A program made the translations under genes and the position numbers. 46,687 nt of DNA from CAZMCC01 sp964564695. GTDB taxonomy: Bacteria; Planctomycetota; Phycisphaerae; Phycisphaerales; UBA1924. Every line of letters begins with the position of its first letter. The first letter of the stretch is position 1. Below are positions 46,643 through 46,687 of the stretch, piece after piece. Below the pieces are notes generated by a model. It made no database searches and had not been told where the DNA came from. It was given only the letters and a program-made list of their open reading frames with translations. The stretch is from the NCBI GenBank assembly GCA_964564695.1, contig CAZMCC010000016.1, positions 1 through 46,687 on the forward strand, written 5' to 3'.

Positions 46643-46687
46643 GTATGAAGACCTGTTGCTCCAACCGGAGTGTTGCACACTTCGGTG

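Overview
The window is very GC-rich, uses many GTG and some TTG starts, and is densely packed, with many ATGA/GTGA stop-start overlaps. Three things suggest a planctomycete of the Phycisphaerae type. One is a secreted protein ending in a dockerin-like DWDGNGVVNSADVGEYINSW segment. Others are a stressosome module linked to hybrid kinases and a DksA-type protein with a long Lys/Pro/Ala-rich N-terminus. An LpxA homologue, LipB and lipoprotein signals show a diderm envelope. The taxonomic call is inference; no rRNA is present.

Layout. 1-5234: the end of a potassium uptake operon (kdpB partial, kdpC), a reverse-strand GIY-YIG gene, then the sensor-regulator pair kdpD-kdpE. 5235-5658: a non-coding gap with the 3' half of a tRNA-Met. 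5659-12450: a tightly coupled stressosome operon of rsbR, rsbS, rsbT, an RsbT-like ATPase fused to a PP2C/SpoIIE phosphatase, an RsbT-like ATPase fused to a hybrid histidine kinase with two receivers, and a receiver-PAS-kinase. No sigma factor, RsbV or RsbU is seen. 12613-18326 (reverse): a MacB-like export system (adaptor, ATPase with an altered Walker B, two permeases) followed by a secreted OB-fold-like protein. 18474-31551: a Cys-rich secreted protein, lipB, a HAF-like secreted protein, lpxA, a metallo-beta-lactamase-fold protein, a glycosyltransferase, a lipoprotein, citrate synthase, a DUF695-RraB protein, a rhomboid protease, a small toxin-antitoxin pair and ribD. 31682-34526: accA, a DksA-like protein and lspA. 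34588-35118: a RAYT-type transposase. 35354-40503: pxpB-pxpC-pxpA (5-oxoprolinase), cstA and a biotin-protein ligase. 40564-40636: tRNA-Ala(CGC). 40868-43825: the zinc uptake operon znuA-znuC-znuB behind a probable Zur palindrome. 43916-46361: small proteins, nrdR, a lipoprotein and the A subunit of a 3-oxoacid CoA-transferase. 46375-46642: a cluster of palindromic repeats.

The most distinctive structure not explained by genes is a family of about 14 intergenic REP-like hairpins. Each has a conserved 5' foot (GGGTGC) and a conserved loop (GCTTTG or GCTCTG), but the stem differs between copies and remains base-paired. The copies are densest around the RAYT gene, its expected partner. The second notable system is the stressosome operon, which carries three RsbT-type ATPase domains in a row and appears to hand its output to a phosphorelay rather than to a sigma-factor cascade.
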